Shown: positions 9,189-17,635 of the stretch, one piece after another
Layout of the letters: each line of letters opens with the position of its first letter
Numbering within the stretch: position 1 is the first letter of the stretch
Source of the DNA: Methylocaldum marinum
GTDB taxonomy: Bacteria > Pseudomonadota > Gammaproteobacteria > Methylococcales > Methylococcaceae
NCBI RefSeq assembly: GCF_003584645.1
Contig: NZ_AP017928.1
Coordinates: 3,324,395 to 3,388,394 of the forward strand
Reading direction: 5' to 3'
Length of the DNA: 64,000 bases
Program-made: the position numbers and the translations under genes
The notes under the pieces: generated by a model
Seen by the model: the letters and a program-made list of their open reading frames with translations, nothing else
Databases searched by the model: none
What the model was told of the DNA's origin: nothing

Positions 9189-9264
9189 GGATGGGTAGAG
9201 CGAAGCGAAACCCATCGATTCGAGGTCGCTCGGTGGGTTACTGCCTCCGGCCCAACCCACCCCA
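9189..9264. repeat. Palindromic intergenic repeat (GGATGGGT...AACCCACCCC)
   Basis: The segment carries GATGGGTAGAGCGAAGCGAA followed by ACCCATC, then GGTGGGTTACTGCCTCCGG and CCCAACCCACC, so several arms can pair. It resembles the GGGTTAGG/CCTAACCC elements at 20115 and 59144. It adds to the repeat load between the ABC genes. The remaining bases to 9396 show no gene. Confidence 0.6.
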
Positions 9265-9396
9265 CAAAAAATTCAATGACTTATTGAAAGCGGTTTGGAA
9301 TAACTCAGCCCTTCCGCGTTGATGCCAGTATTTCTTCGTCCTGTTGATCCACGCTTACCGTGCCGCGGAGACGGCGCTTGGGAGCCGGCGATTATC

Positions 9397-10650
9397 CTAT
9401 TCACGGCGCCGGGCATCGGTGTACAAGCGCCCGCCCCTTTCCAGACGGCGTTTTAAGTCTTTCAGCGTCGGCCGAACCTCTGCGCCGGTCAGGAATACGG
9501 CCTGCAGCGCGCTCTGGGTTTCGTCGAGGACGCGCTGGTTAACCCGGAATCGCCAGATCCGCGCATGGGCCAGGCTTTGCATGAAAACCCGCTTCAAGGG
9601 ATCGCGCTCGATCGCCGCCTCACGCGCGACCGAACGCCGCGCCGGCAGGCCGACGTCGGATTCGGCCCAGATGCGCCCGCCCTCCGGGCCGGTGAGATAG
9701 CGCAGCAACTGCCAGGCCTTGTCCGGGTCCGCGGTCCTTTTCGGGATGGCGTAGCCGACCGCGAACGCGACCGAGGCCGCCTGCTTTCCGACCGGCAGCG
9801 GAGCGGCCCGATACGGGGTGTGGGCATAGGTCTCGTTCATGAAATTCGCGGACCAGAGACCCGAAATCGCCATGGCGACGCGCCGCCGGCCGAACGCATC
9901 CATGTTCCAGGCGGCGCCGACATCCGAAGGCATGACGGCAATGCCGCCGCGCTTCATTCGCTGGAGAAATTCGAGCGCCTCGGCGAAGGCGGGCTGGTCG
10001 AAAACGGCGCGGCCTTGCGCATCGATATACTCGCCCCGGTTCTGCCAGACGAAAGGCAGCAAGTATTCGAGATCCTCGGCGTGGCAGTAACCGTACTGAT
10101 CGATGCTGCCGTCGCCGGTGCGGGTGAGCCGCCGGGCATGTTCGGCGAACTCGCGCCAGCTCCGCGGGGCTTCCCCGAGTCCGGCAGCGGCGAACATCGC
10201 CGGGTTGAAATAAAGCGCGAGCGTCGAATAATCCTTGGGCAAGCCGTATAGCGCACCGCCGAAGCGAAAGGCATCGAGCAGCACCGGCTCGAAATCATCC
10301 GGAAAAAAGCCCGGGTCTTGGGCGAGGAAGCGATCCAGCGGCAGCAAGACGTCGTAATCGACCAGCAGCGGAATCCAGAAAGCCTCGATCATCACCACCT
10401 CGGGCGCGGTCCCGGTGGCCAGCATAAGCAGCAGCTTGTCCATGTAATTGGCCGTGATCGGCTCGTACCGAACCGGTAGATCGGGATGGCCCTGTTCGAA
10501 GGTGTCGATGAACCTGCGGGTGAGGGTCTCCTCGACCGGCGAGGCGATCCAGCCGGTGAGACGGACCGAATCCGAATCCTGCCGGCCACATCCGGACAGA
10601 AAGCATGCAAGAACCAGAACAATCCACCCGAAAGGCGCGATACGGCTCAT
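9397..10650 (-). CDS. Extracellular solute-binding lipoprotein (family 1, sugar ABC transporter)
   Basis: A 417-residue periplasmic binding protein. The signal peptide ends in a lipobox (ACFLSGCG) with the lipidated Cys at residue 21. The family-1 fold is recognisable from TRRFIDTFEQGHPDLPVRYE, LLLMLATGTAPEVVMI, PLDRFLAQDP, GLPKDYSTLALYFNPAMFAA and RVAMAISGLWSANF. The late PDKAWQLLRYLTGPEGGRIW segment is typical of sugar-binding proteins. It is encoded upstream of the two CUT1 permeases on the same strand and should deliver the substrate to them. The ligand is unknown. The ATP-binding subunit is missing from the locus. Confidence 0.93.
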   Translation of the reverse strand: MSRIAPFGWIVLVLACFLSGCGRQDSDSVRLTGWIASPVEETLTRRFIDTFEQGHPDLPVRYEPITANYMDKLLLMLATGTAPEVVMIEAFWIPLLVDYDVLLPLDRFLAQDPGFFPDDFEPVLLDAFRFGGALYGLPKDYSTLALYFNPAMFAAAGLGEAPRSWREFAEHARRLTRTGDGSIDQYGYCHAEDLEYLLPFVWQNRGEYIDAQGRAVFDQPAFAEALEFLQRMKRGGIAVMPSDVGAAWNMDAFGRRRVAMAISGLWSANFMNETYAHTPYRAAPLPVGKQAASVAFAVGYAIPKRTADPDKAWQLLRYLTGPEGGRIWAESDVGLPARRSVAREAAIERDPLKRVFMQSLAHARIWRFRVNQRVLDETQSALQAVFLTGAEVRPTLKDLKRRLERGGRLYTDARRRE

Positions 10651-10760
10651 CGATACATTCCACGTCCTTAGAATCTCAAATCTGCCCGGCGTTTCCGGCT
10701 ACTGAATCCCGGACACCGATAAATCTGAGACCAGCGCGCAAATCCGAAGTTTGAAGCGGA

Positions 10761-12293
10761 CTAGGACGGCGCACTCTGAACCCGGCGGCCGACATCCATG
10801 CCCGCCTTGCATGCCGGCAGGCATACGATGAACTCGCTGCCTTTGCCGAGCCCTTCGCTTTTGGCCTCAACCCAGCCGCCATGCAGTTCGACGATCTTTT
10901 GCACGATCGTCAGCCCCAGCCCCAGCCCCCCTTGCGCCCGGTCCAGGGTGCGCTCGGCCTGGGTGAAAAGATTGAAGAGCTTGGGCAGCAGATTTTTCGG
11001 GATGCCTTCCCCGGTATCGCGGACCGAAATCATCGCATCGCCATCCCGGCACACGGCGCTCAGCCAGATGGTCCCGCCTTCCGGCGTGTACTTGGCGGCA
11101 TTGTTGAGCAGATTTCCCACGACCTGCGCCAGGCGCATGGTATCGCCGTTCAGCCATAACGGTCCTTCCGGCAGGGAGAGGTTGAGTTCGTGATGGCGCG
11201 CCTCGATCATTGGCCGGCTGGTTTCGAGCGCCAGGTCGATCACCTTGTCCATCTCGACCTCGGTCTTATGCAAGGTGATCTTGCCCTGGACGATGCGCGT
11301 GACATCGAGCAGATCGTCCACCAGGTTCGCCAGCTGATTGACTTGCCGGTCGATCACGTCGCCCGCCCAGGACAGCTTGGGATGGGGCAGACCGATCTTC
11401 TTCATCACTTTTACCGCATTCCGGATCGGCGCCAGGGGATTCCTGAGTTCGTGCCCCAGCATCGCCAGGAATTCGTCCTTGCGGCGGTCCGACTCGCGCA
11501 GTGCCTGTTCGGCCTGCTTGCGCTCCGTGATGTCCAGAAACGCCCCGATACATTGGCGGACACCGCCATCCGGATCCCGCGAAAAAACCGAATCGCGCGA
11601 TAAACACCAGATCCAGCGGCCGTCCGCCGTCTTGAAGCGGTACTCGATCTCCTCGACCTCGCCATCCGCGATGCGCGCCAGATTTTCCATGTGGGCGGCG
11701 ATGCGCTCCTGATCGTCCGGGTGAAACAGGGCAAAAAACGCCCGCCCGCGTATGGCATTGAGATCGTCCAGCGTGTAACCGGTGAGCCGGGTGTACTGGG
11801 CGTTTATGAAAATGTCGGTGCCGGTCCTGATGTCATAGATGTAAAGGCCGTTCAGGGAAGACATCAAAACCTTATGAGCGAAGATTTCCTCGTCCCTGAG
11901 CTTTTGCTCGGTCTCCCAATGCTCGATGATTTCCGTCTTCAGTTCTCTGTCGCGATCGAGCGCCGCTTTCGCCGCCTGGGCCTCCGCCTTTTTCAAGCGA
12001 TCGATCACCAGGCTGAGCAGCATTCCGACGCTGAAAAGAAGCAGCAATCGCAGCCGCTCGGCGGCCACGGCCACGTCCAGCGAGAACTCCGGCTCCACCA
12101 GGAAATACGCGCCGACGAAGGTGCTCAATGCGGTGGCAAAAAACCCCGCAGCCAAGCCGCCGTTCCAGGCTGCGGGCATCACCGCCGTCAAGAACAGGAG
12201 GAGCGGCGGCGATCCCTCGAAAACCGGACCGAGAAACGTCAGAATCAGTGACACGGCCGATGTGCCGAGCACCGCCAGGACGTAGCTGTTCAA
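10761..12293 (-). CDS. Membrane-bound PAS sensor histidine kinase with DUF4118 domain
   Basis: A 510-residue hybrid of membrane sensor and kinase. The first ~95 residues form the DUF4118 membrane domain (as in KdpD), with about four spans including LLLFLTAVMPAAWNGGLAAG and LRLLLLFSVGMLLSLVIDRL. A short coiled segment leads to one PAS/PAC domain (~residues 135-260, LNGLYIYDIRTGTDIFINAQ and CIGAFLDITERKQAEQ). HisKA follows with the phospho-acceptor in FLAMLGHELRNPLAPIR (~275). The HATPase domain shows N box LAQVVGNLLNNAAKYTPEGG and G boxes ISVRDTGEGIP and GGLGLGLTIV. No receiver or adjacent response regulator is present, so the partner is encoded elsewhere. Its kinase core closely resembles that of the kai-operon kinase at 23816-25597. 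Confidence 0.94.
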   Translation of the reverse strand: MNSYVLAVLGTSAVSLILTFLGPVFEGSPPLLLFLTAVMPAAWNGGLAAGFFATALSTFVGAYFLVEPEFSLDVAVAAERLRLLLLFSVGMLLSLVIDRLKKAEAQAAKAALDRDRELKTEIIEHWETEQKLRDEEIFAHKVLMSSLNGLYIYDIRTGTDIFINAQYTRLTGYTLDDLNAIRGRAFFALFHPDDQERIAAHMENLARIADGEVEEIEYRFKTADGRWIWCLSRDSVFSRDPDGGVRQCIGAFLDITERKQAEQALRESDRRKDEFLAMLGHELRNPLAPIRNAVKVMKKIGLPHPKLSWAGDVIDRQVNQLANLVDDLLDVTRIVQGKITLHKTEVEMDKVIDLALETSRPMIEARHHELNLSLPEGPLWLNGDTMRLAQVVGNLLNNAAKYTPEGGTIWLSAVCRDGDAMISVRDTGEGIPKNLLPKLFNLFTQAERTLDRAQGGLGLGLTIVQKIVELHGGWVEAKSEGLGKGSEFIVCLPACKAGMDVGRRVQSAPS

Positions 12294-12519
12294 AAAAAGC
12301 CGTTTGATGTGAGTGCGCTCCGTATTGAAAGCACTCCGTGCCGGTAGGTAGAGTTACTTAAATCGACGAACCTCGTTAAGACTGTCACGATCAACCGGAA
12401 GTTTCCTCGCTCGGGGCGTTTTACCCGCTGGATAGTCCCGCAGTCCCTTGCCGGCGACCGATCCGAACCATCCCGAAGATCCCGGCGCAGCGCTCGACCA
12501 TGCGCCGCTCTTCAAGCGA

Positions 12520-12885
12520 CTACTCGCCGCGTATGATCTGCCTGATCATGTAGTGAACCGCGTCTTGCACGGTTTCGTCGCTCAGATCGGAATGGGCGCC
12601 TTTTTCCGGCATGCCCAAGAACCCCTTCGTCGCATGGTCCGTCAACAGCGAAGGAAAACCCAAGGTCCGTGCTTCCCAAGCCTCGCGATCGTCCAGCATG
12701 GGAGCCTCGTCCCGGCCGGAATCGTGGCATTCCGAACAGAAGGCATTGTAGGCGTACCTGCCGCGGGTGTAATCCGGCGGACGGGATGTCGCCTGCAAGG
12801 ACGTTTTCGTCTCGGGTTCGGCGCAGCCGGCCAACATCAGGGTACAGTAAACGGCAATGATCGATCGGTTCAAAAACTTATACAT
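12520..12885 (-). CDS. Small c-type cytochrome lipoprotein
   Basis: From the ATG at 12885 the product is about 121 residues. A lipoprotein signal (MYKFLNRSIIAVYCTLMLAG, then C) is followed by a class I cytochrome c fold with one haem-binding motif CSECH (in NAFCSECHDSGRDEAPML). The probable axial Met is in KGFLGMPEKGAHSDLSDETV, and the final helix is VQDAVHYMIRQI. It probably carries electrons at the periplasmic face of the inner membrane. A longer in-frame start at 12924 gives no better signal peptide, and neither start has a clear ribosome-binding site. It lies alone between two signalling genes, so its redox partner is unknown. Confidence 0.85.
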   Translation of the reverse strand: MYKFLNRSIIAVYCTLMLAGCAEPETKTSLQATSRPPDYTRGRYAYNAFCSECHDSGRDEAPMLDDREAWEARTLGFPSLLTDHATKGFLGMPEKGAHSDLSDETVQDAVHYMIRQIIRGE

Positions 12886-12969
12886 AAGCAAATCGGCTAC
12901 GATGAAAGCGAGTTTGGACAGCATGACACGAACCGGGCGCTTATGATAAGCGCATCGTAATTCAGCCGC

Positions 12970-15651
12970 TCAGCGAACCTGCAAACCCACCAGAGTGATA
13001 TCGTCCGCGAACTCGCTCTTGCCGCAGAAGGTTCGCAGTTCGTTCATCAGTTTTCGAATGGTGGTTTCCGGCGCATCCGAGCGGTCGAGGGTGAACAAAT
13101 GGCACAGTCTGGAAATGCCGAAAAATTCGCCCTGTTCGTTCTGCGCCTCGATGACGCCGTCGGTGTAGAGCAACAAACGGTCGCCCGGCTCCAGGACCAG
13201 GCTTTTTTCCTCGAACAACACGTCCCGCTTGACGCCCAGGATCAGCCCTTCAGCATCCAGCTCCCGGCAGGTCCAATCACCCCGCCTCAATAACAAGGCG
13301 CGATTGTGTCCGGCATTGGCATAACGCAGCCGGCGTTTTCGGAAATCGTATTTCAGGTAGAACATGGTGATGAAAAGCTCGGCCGCACTCAAGTCCTCGT
13401 ACAAAAGATGATTGAGCGCCCGCAGCACCTCGGCGGCGCTCTGCGGCGCCGGGTTGTCCGGTGTCTTGCGGGTCTCGGCTTTCAGAGTGCTGCGCATCTC
13501 GGTCATGATGAGCGCTGCGCCCACGCTGTGGCCCGATACATCCGCAACGACGATATCCGCGTTTTCGTCGTAATGGAAATAATCGAAGTAATCGCCGCCG
13601 ACGTGGGTCGCCGGGACGCAGATTCCGGCAACCTCGAACATCGGGAGCCGCAAGGGTTTTTTCGGCAACAGCGAGAGTTGAATGTGCTTGGCGATCTCGA
13701 GCTCGTGCCGCTCTTCTTCGGCTCGCCGGCGCTCGGTGACATCGGTCTGAATGCCGATGTAATGCGTGACGACGCCCTGTTCGTCCCGAACCGGTGACAG
13801 CAGCAGCTCATTCCAGAAGGGTGTCCCGTCCTTCCGATAATTCCGCAGCACCACTTCGCAACCGGTTCCCCGCTTTAAGTCCTCGCGGATCTTGTTCTTG
13901 GCGTCTTCTTCGGTTTCCGGGCCCTGTAGTATTCGAAGACTCCGTCCGAGCAATTCCTCGCGCGAATAACCCGTAATCCGGGACAGGGCCGGATTGACGT
14001 ACAGGTTCGGGTAATGCGGCTGGCGGGCATCGGCGATGACGATGCCGACGCTCGCCGCTTCGATGGCGCGCTCGCGCAGCCGCAGGGCGTCCTCGGCCCG
14101 CTTGCGGGCGGTGATATCCAGATCCATGCCGCGCCACTTGATGACCCGCCCCTGATCGTCGAGTATCGGCGCGCCGGTGGATTCGGTGAAAACCTCGTGT
14201 CCGTCCCGATGTCGGTAGTGATTGATCAGCTTGTAAAAAGACTCGTGAACACGACCGGGCGGCGGAAGCGTTTCGGTCCACCGCTGCCGATCCTCGGGCG
14301 TCAGCAGATCCAGATAGCGCTTGCCGATGATTTCCTCGGGCTTCAAGCCGAGAATGGCATGCACCGACCCGCTGCTGTAGACGTAACGTCCTTCCGGATC
14401 CTGCTCCCACAACCACTCCCCGACCATTTCCGCGACCTGGCGGAAACGCTCTTCGCTCTCCTCGAGCGCCTCCTTGTCGCGCTTTTGCTCGGTAATGTCC
14501 CGCTGGGTCGCGAGATAACGGGTGACTTTTCCGGACCCGTCGCGGATCGGCGTAATCGTTTCCAGCGCCCAATACAGCTCGCCCGATTTTTTCCGGTCCT
14601 GAATTTCCCCTTGCCACTCGTTTCCGGCCTGGATCGTTTCCCACAGTCGCCGATAGATGCCCGGCGGCATCACGCCCGACTGCAATAGGCGCGGATTCCG
14701 ACCGATCACTTCGTCGATGGTGTAGCCCGTGAGGAGGCTGAAGGCGCGGTTCACGAAAGTAATCCGTCCTTCCAGATCGGCGATCATGATCGCGTTCGGA
14801 CTTTGTTCCACCGCCCCGGACAGAATCGTCAAATATTCCTCATTCTGTTTTCGGCGGGTCAAATCGTGGGTAATCCCGACGAATAACCGGCGATTTCCCT
14901 GCCGAAGCTCGCCGATCGAGAGATACATCGGGAACACGCTGCCGTCCTTGCGCCGCCCGGAGACTTCCCGGCCGGTACCAATGATTTTTTTGATGCCGGT
15001 CCTGCGGTAGTTGGCGAGATATCCATCGTGCTCTTCGCGATACGGCGAAGGCATGAGCCGGTGGACATTCTCTCCGATCAATTCTTCCCGTCGATAGCCG
15101 AAAAGCCGTTCGGCGGCGGGATTGAGCAGCTGGATGATTCCCGTGTCGTTAATGACGATGACGCCGTCGGTAATGGTGTCGAGTATCGCCCTGAGGTTGG
15201 ATTCCGTATCGAACGCGCCGCCCCGGTCCGCACACGGTCCGATGCAGCTCAGGTGAAGAAGATTCAGACGGACGCCGGCCTCCTTCAAGGGCGTCAGCCG
15301 ATAGCGGGCTCCGAATACCGTTCCGTCCCTGCGGCGGAACCGCGCCTCGTTGGTGCCGAAGAACCGTTCCTGGGCGATCGATGCAGGTTTGCGTTCCCGG
15401 CGCAACGGTGTCGGTTCCGACGACACCTCCAGTTCCGAAAACACGGCTCGGCCACGAAACTCTTCTTCGGAATATCCGAACAACTCCTCCGACGCCCGGT
15501 TCATAAAGACGAGACGGCCGGCCTCGTCAAGCATGCACACCGCATCGTCGATGCCGTCCAGCAGGGCACGGGCAAAGCGATCGACCGAAATGAATTCGGA
15601 CATCCCGTTCAAGAACTTCGATGCTGGATCGCTCATTTTTTCCTGTGGCAT
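12970..15651 (-). CDS. Multi-PAS sensor PP2C/SpoIIE-type serine phosphatase
   Basis: An 893-residue cytoplasmic sensor with five PAS domains in series (roughly residues 20-130, 150-275, 275-395, 400-520, 520-640). A short helix then leads to a C-terminal SpoIIE/RsbU-type phosphatase (~650-893). Phosphatase signatures are KHIQLSLLPKKPLRLPMFEV, THVGGDYFDYF, IVVADVSGHSVGAALIMTEM, RLLLYTDGVIEAQNEQGEFF and FADDITLVGLQVR, with the metal-binding Asp residues in place. The second PAS contains a FixL-like ITDGVIVINDTGIIQLLNPA segment. The fifth PAS resembles a LOV domain (GRSLRILQGPETEEDAKNKI) but has Leu where LOV photosensors carry the flavin-reactive Cys. RsbU-like enzymes act on anti-anti-sigma factors in partner switching; no such partner is nearby. 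Confidence 0.93.
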   Translation of the reverse strand: MPQEKMSDPASKFLNGMSEFISVDRFARALLDGIDDAVCMLDEAGRLVFMNRASEELFGYSEEEFRGRAVFSELEVSSEPTPLRRERKPASIAQERFFGTNEARFRRRDGTVFGARYRLTPLKEAGVRLNLLHLSCIGPCADRGGAFDTESNLRAILDTITDGVIVINDTGIIQLLNPAAERLFGYRREELIGENVHRLMPSPYREEHDGYLANYRRTGIKKIIGTGREVSGRRKDGSVFPMYLSIGELRQGNRRLFVGITHDLTRRKQNEEYLTILSGAVEQSPNAIMIADLEGRITFVNRAFSLLTGYTIDEVIGRNPRLLQSGVMPPGIYRRLWETIQAGNEWQGEIQDRKKSGELYWALETITPIRDGSGKVTRYLATQRDITEQKRDKEALEESEERFRQVAEMVGEWLWEQDPEGRYVYSSGSVHAILGLKPEEIIGKRYLDLLTPEDRQRWTETLPPPGRVHESFYKLINHYRHRDGHEVFTESTGAPILDDQGRVIKWRGMDLDITARKRAEDALRLRERAIEAASVGIVIADARQPHYPNLYVNPALSRITGYSREELLGRSLRILQGPETEEDAKNKIREDLKRGTGCEVVLRNYRKDGTPFWNELLLSPVRDEQGVVTHYIGIQTDVTERRRAEEERHELEIAKHIQLSLLPKKPLRLPMFEVAGICVPATHVGGDYFDYFHYDENADIVVADVSGHSVGAALIMTEMRSTLKAETRKTPDNPAPQSAAEVLRALNHLLYEDLSAAELFITMFYLKYDFRKRRLRYANAGHNRALLLRRGDWTCRELDAEGLILGVKRDVLFEEKSLVLEPGDRLLLYTDGVIEAQNEQGEFFGISRLCHLFTLDRSDAPETTIRKLMNELRTFCGKSEFADDITLVGLQVR

Positions 15652-16069
15652 AGACCGACCTGAATTAACTAAACCGCTCGCCCCTACGGAAAAGTCGGCG
15701 ATCGGCCGGCGCCGATCGGTGGACTTCCGGGTTTCTTGCTTAGGCGGCGGTTTCGATGATTACGAAAACCATTCGAGTTCAAGCTTGATTAGGCCGATTA
15801 GACTGATCGGCGCCGCTGGTACTGCCTTACCTTAGTTGGACTTATTATGACCGGTATGATTTCGGATAGAGAAATATCGATCATGGTGAATAGTGCCAAC
15901 CCGAAGGAACGGTTCAGGAAACCGAGGATCGGCTCGCTCCGCTTGCTCGGACAGGCTCGGCCGAGCCGATTTCATCGGACGCCGGGACAAGCCGGACGAA
16001 GCGAAAGCGACCTTGCTGAAATTTGGCGGGAAAGCGGCGGGCGTTACCAGAGGCCCGCCGCGCTCCGAC
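15652..16069. other. Intergenic region with a terminator-like hairpin
   Basis: No convincing gene in these 418 bases. Near the left end is a GC-rich palindromic stretch (GGCGATCGGCCGGCGCCGATCG around 15700). At 16034-16061 a hairpin with arms GCGGCGGGC and GCCCGCCGC lies nine bases beyond the stop of the TIGR04073 gene, in the right place to end its transcript, although no T-run follows. Confidence 0.5.
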
Positions 16070-16441
16070 TCAATCTTTCGTCTGAAAGACCGGGCCGTAT
16101 TGGGTCTCGACGTCGAAATTTTCCCAGACGAAGCCCGGCTTGGTGATCGGTTGCGTGGGCAGAGGAAAGGTCAGGACGTCGACCACACCGGATGCGATAC
16201 GCCCCAGCGTATGCAAGCCGCCTTTGAGAAATCCGCCGGAGAGCCCGAAAAGCACATTGGTTTCATTCGTGGTATTGATTATGTTCTTGGGGAACTCAAC
16301 CCATCCCAGCGCGAGATTGCTTAGTCCGGAACCCAGCTTCGTGCCTACGTCTTGACCGTAATCGTCCGAAGCCGGTGACGCGGACGACATGACCAACGCC
16401 GCCGTCGCCGAAAGAAAAATGATTCTAGTTGATCTCGACAT
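16070..16441 (-). CDS. Exosortase system-associated protein, TIGR04073 family
   Basis: A short exported protein of about 123 residues from the ATG at 16441, chosen because AAGGGG lies upstream and a signal peptide starts there (MSRSTRIIFLSATAALVMSS, cleavage near SPAS). The mature part shows the family pattern of glycine, asparagine and proline positions: GTKLGSGLSNLALGWVEFPK, then NIINTTNETNVLFGLSGGFL, then KGGLHTLGRIASGVVDVLTF, then PLPTQ. The family is named for its occurrence in genomes with the PEP-CTERM/exosortase system; its biochemical role is not known. A PEP-CTERM protein is encoded at 38887-39756, consistent with such a system in this genome. No exosortase gene is in the window. 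Confidence 0.88.
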   Translation of the reverse strand: MSRSTRIIFLSATAALVMSSASPASDDYGQDVGTKLGSGLSNLALGWVEFPKNIINTTNETNVLFGLSGGFLKGGLHTLGRIASGVVDVLTFPLPTQPITKPGFVWENFDVETQYGPVFQTKD

Positions 16442-16586
16442 GAGTGGCCCCTTGCTGGCAAACAGTTGATTTTCTTGATCATGACGGCGAGAAAATTCCC
16501 TGCGGTAGCGACGCTTCGCTTTTCCCGCCCTATTCAAGGGTAGGCAAAGTTTGCGATTTTTCAAATGAACCGCTTGCCGGCACCAT

Positions 16587-17282
16587 TCACCAGGGCAGTT
16601 CGCGCCCGCGAAAATCCAGAAAATGTCCGGAATCGCGGGGAGAGAAACCGTCGATCACCCGCCGTAGGCCCGCAACGCTTTCCGCCGGCGAAGTCGGCGC
16701 ATTGGTGCCGCCCATGTCGGTTTTGACCCAGCCGGGATGCAGAATCAACACCCCGATGCCCCGACTCCCGAGATCGATCGAAAGACTTTTCATGGCTGCA
16801 TTCAGGGCAGCTTTGCTGGAACGATACATGATCGCGCCGCCGCTCGAGTTGTCGCCCATGCTGCCCATGAGGCTGGTGATCGCCACCACCAGCTTGCGGC
16901 CGCCACGCGCGATATGGGGAAGAAACGCTTCGGTCATCTTGACGGGCGCCAGCGCATTGATTCGCATGACCTGCGTCCAGAGTTCGTAATCGATATCCCC
17001 GGGGACATTCCGGGCGCCGTCGCCGTAGACTCCGGCGTTGTTGATCAGCACGTCGATCGCCTCGGACGCCAAGGCGTGAGCCAATGCATCGATCTGGCCG
17101 AAATTACCGAGTTCCAGCTGATGAATGGATATTGCCGGATAATGAATGGCCAACCCCTCCAAATCCGAGGCTTGCGCGGGACGACGGCAACACGCCAGAA
17201 CTTTCCAGCCCGCTTCGGCGTATTGCCTGCAAAATTCTAGACCGATGCCACGATTGACGCCGGTGACCAGTACGGTAGCCAT
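16587..17282 (-). CDS. SDR-family NAD(P)-dependent oxidoreductase
   Basis: A 231-residue short-chain dehydrogenase/reductase. The cofactor-binding motif is near the N-terminus (MATVLVTGVNRGIGLEF, TGxxxGIG). The NNAG motif is present (DVLINNAGVYG). The catalytic Ser is probably in VVAITSLMGSMGD, with the YxxxK pair in MYRSSKAALNAAMKSL. The C-terminal GVLILHPGWVKTDMGG and SPAESVAGLRRVI segments match the C-factor (CsgA)-like group of small SDRs. The substrate is unknown. It is transcribed divergently from the nor region and has no obvious operon partner. Confidence 0.93.
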   Translation of the reverse strand: MATVLVTGVNRGIGLEFCRQYAEAGWKVLACCRRPAQASDLEGLAIHYPAISIHQLELGNFGQIDALAHALASEAIDVLINNAGVYGDGARNVPGDIDYELWTQVMRINALAPVKMTEAFLPHIARGGRKLVVAITSLMGSMGDNSSGGAIMYRSSKAALNAAMKSLSIDLGSRGIGVLILHPGWVKTDMGGTNAPTSPAESVAGLRRVIDGFSPRDSGHFLDFRGRELPW

Positions 17283-17538
17283 GCTGATTTCTCCTCAAGA
17301 GTCGTTTGTTGAACCCGACGCGAGAATGCGACATTCCTCCCCGAGACATTGTCAAAGACATATACCTCGATTCGGTATCGACCGCCCCCGGCATGTCGAC
17401 AACATCACCATCAACGAATATTACAACACCGCCGAGCCGATTCCCGTTCTCGGCTTCGAACAGGCCGATTTCGGCGAGTCGTTCGACGAATACGACGGCG
17501 ATGACGACGGATCGCTAGACGCGTTAGCATTGCTCAAT
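17283..17538. other. Intergenic region upstream of the nor genes
   Basis: Divergent region between the SDR gene and the nor operon. A small inverted repeat TGTCAAAGACA at 17350-17360 could be an operator. The plus-strand frame at about 17405-17530 translates to an acidic, natural-looking segment (ITINEYYNTAEPIPVLGFEQ, then ADFGESFDEYDGDDDG) but has no start codon or ribosome-binding site. It may be a fragment of a lost gene. Confidence 0.35.
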
Positions 17539-17606
17539 CCGGGGCAGGGATGCCCCGGCGCGGCGACAAGCCGCGTGAGCCCAGGCCGGGCGTGTACCGG
17601 GCCTGA
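17539..17606 (+). promoter_or_regulatory. Structured leader with three hairpins, one with a CsrA/RsmA-like loop
   Basis: Three successive hairpins lie just before the first gene of the nor cluster. The first has 8-bp perfect arms CCGGGGCA (17539-17546) and TGCCCCGG (17551-17558) around GGGA, so the loop region reads CAGGGATG, which matches the A(N)GGA-in-a-loop consensus of CsrA/RsmA sites. The second is CGCGGC-GACAA-GCCGCG (17559-17575). The third pairs CAGGCCGG with CCGGGCCTG. Either an RNA regulatory leader or a cluster of DNA palindromes is possible; the CsrA reading is inference. Confidence 0.4.
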
Positions 17607-17635
17607 TTAATAAATACGTGTAGAGACGTTTTCTA

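Noticed and set aside
15847-16324. Plus-strand small genes near 15.9 kb
   Set aside because: They overlap the TIGR04073 gene in antisense and have no family-like sequence.
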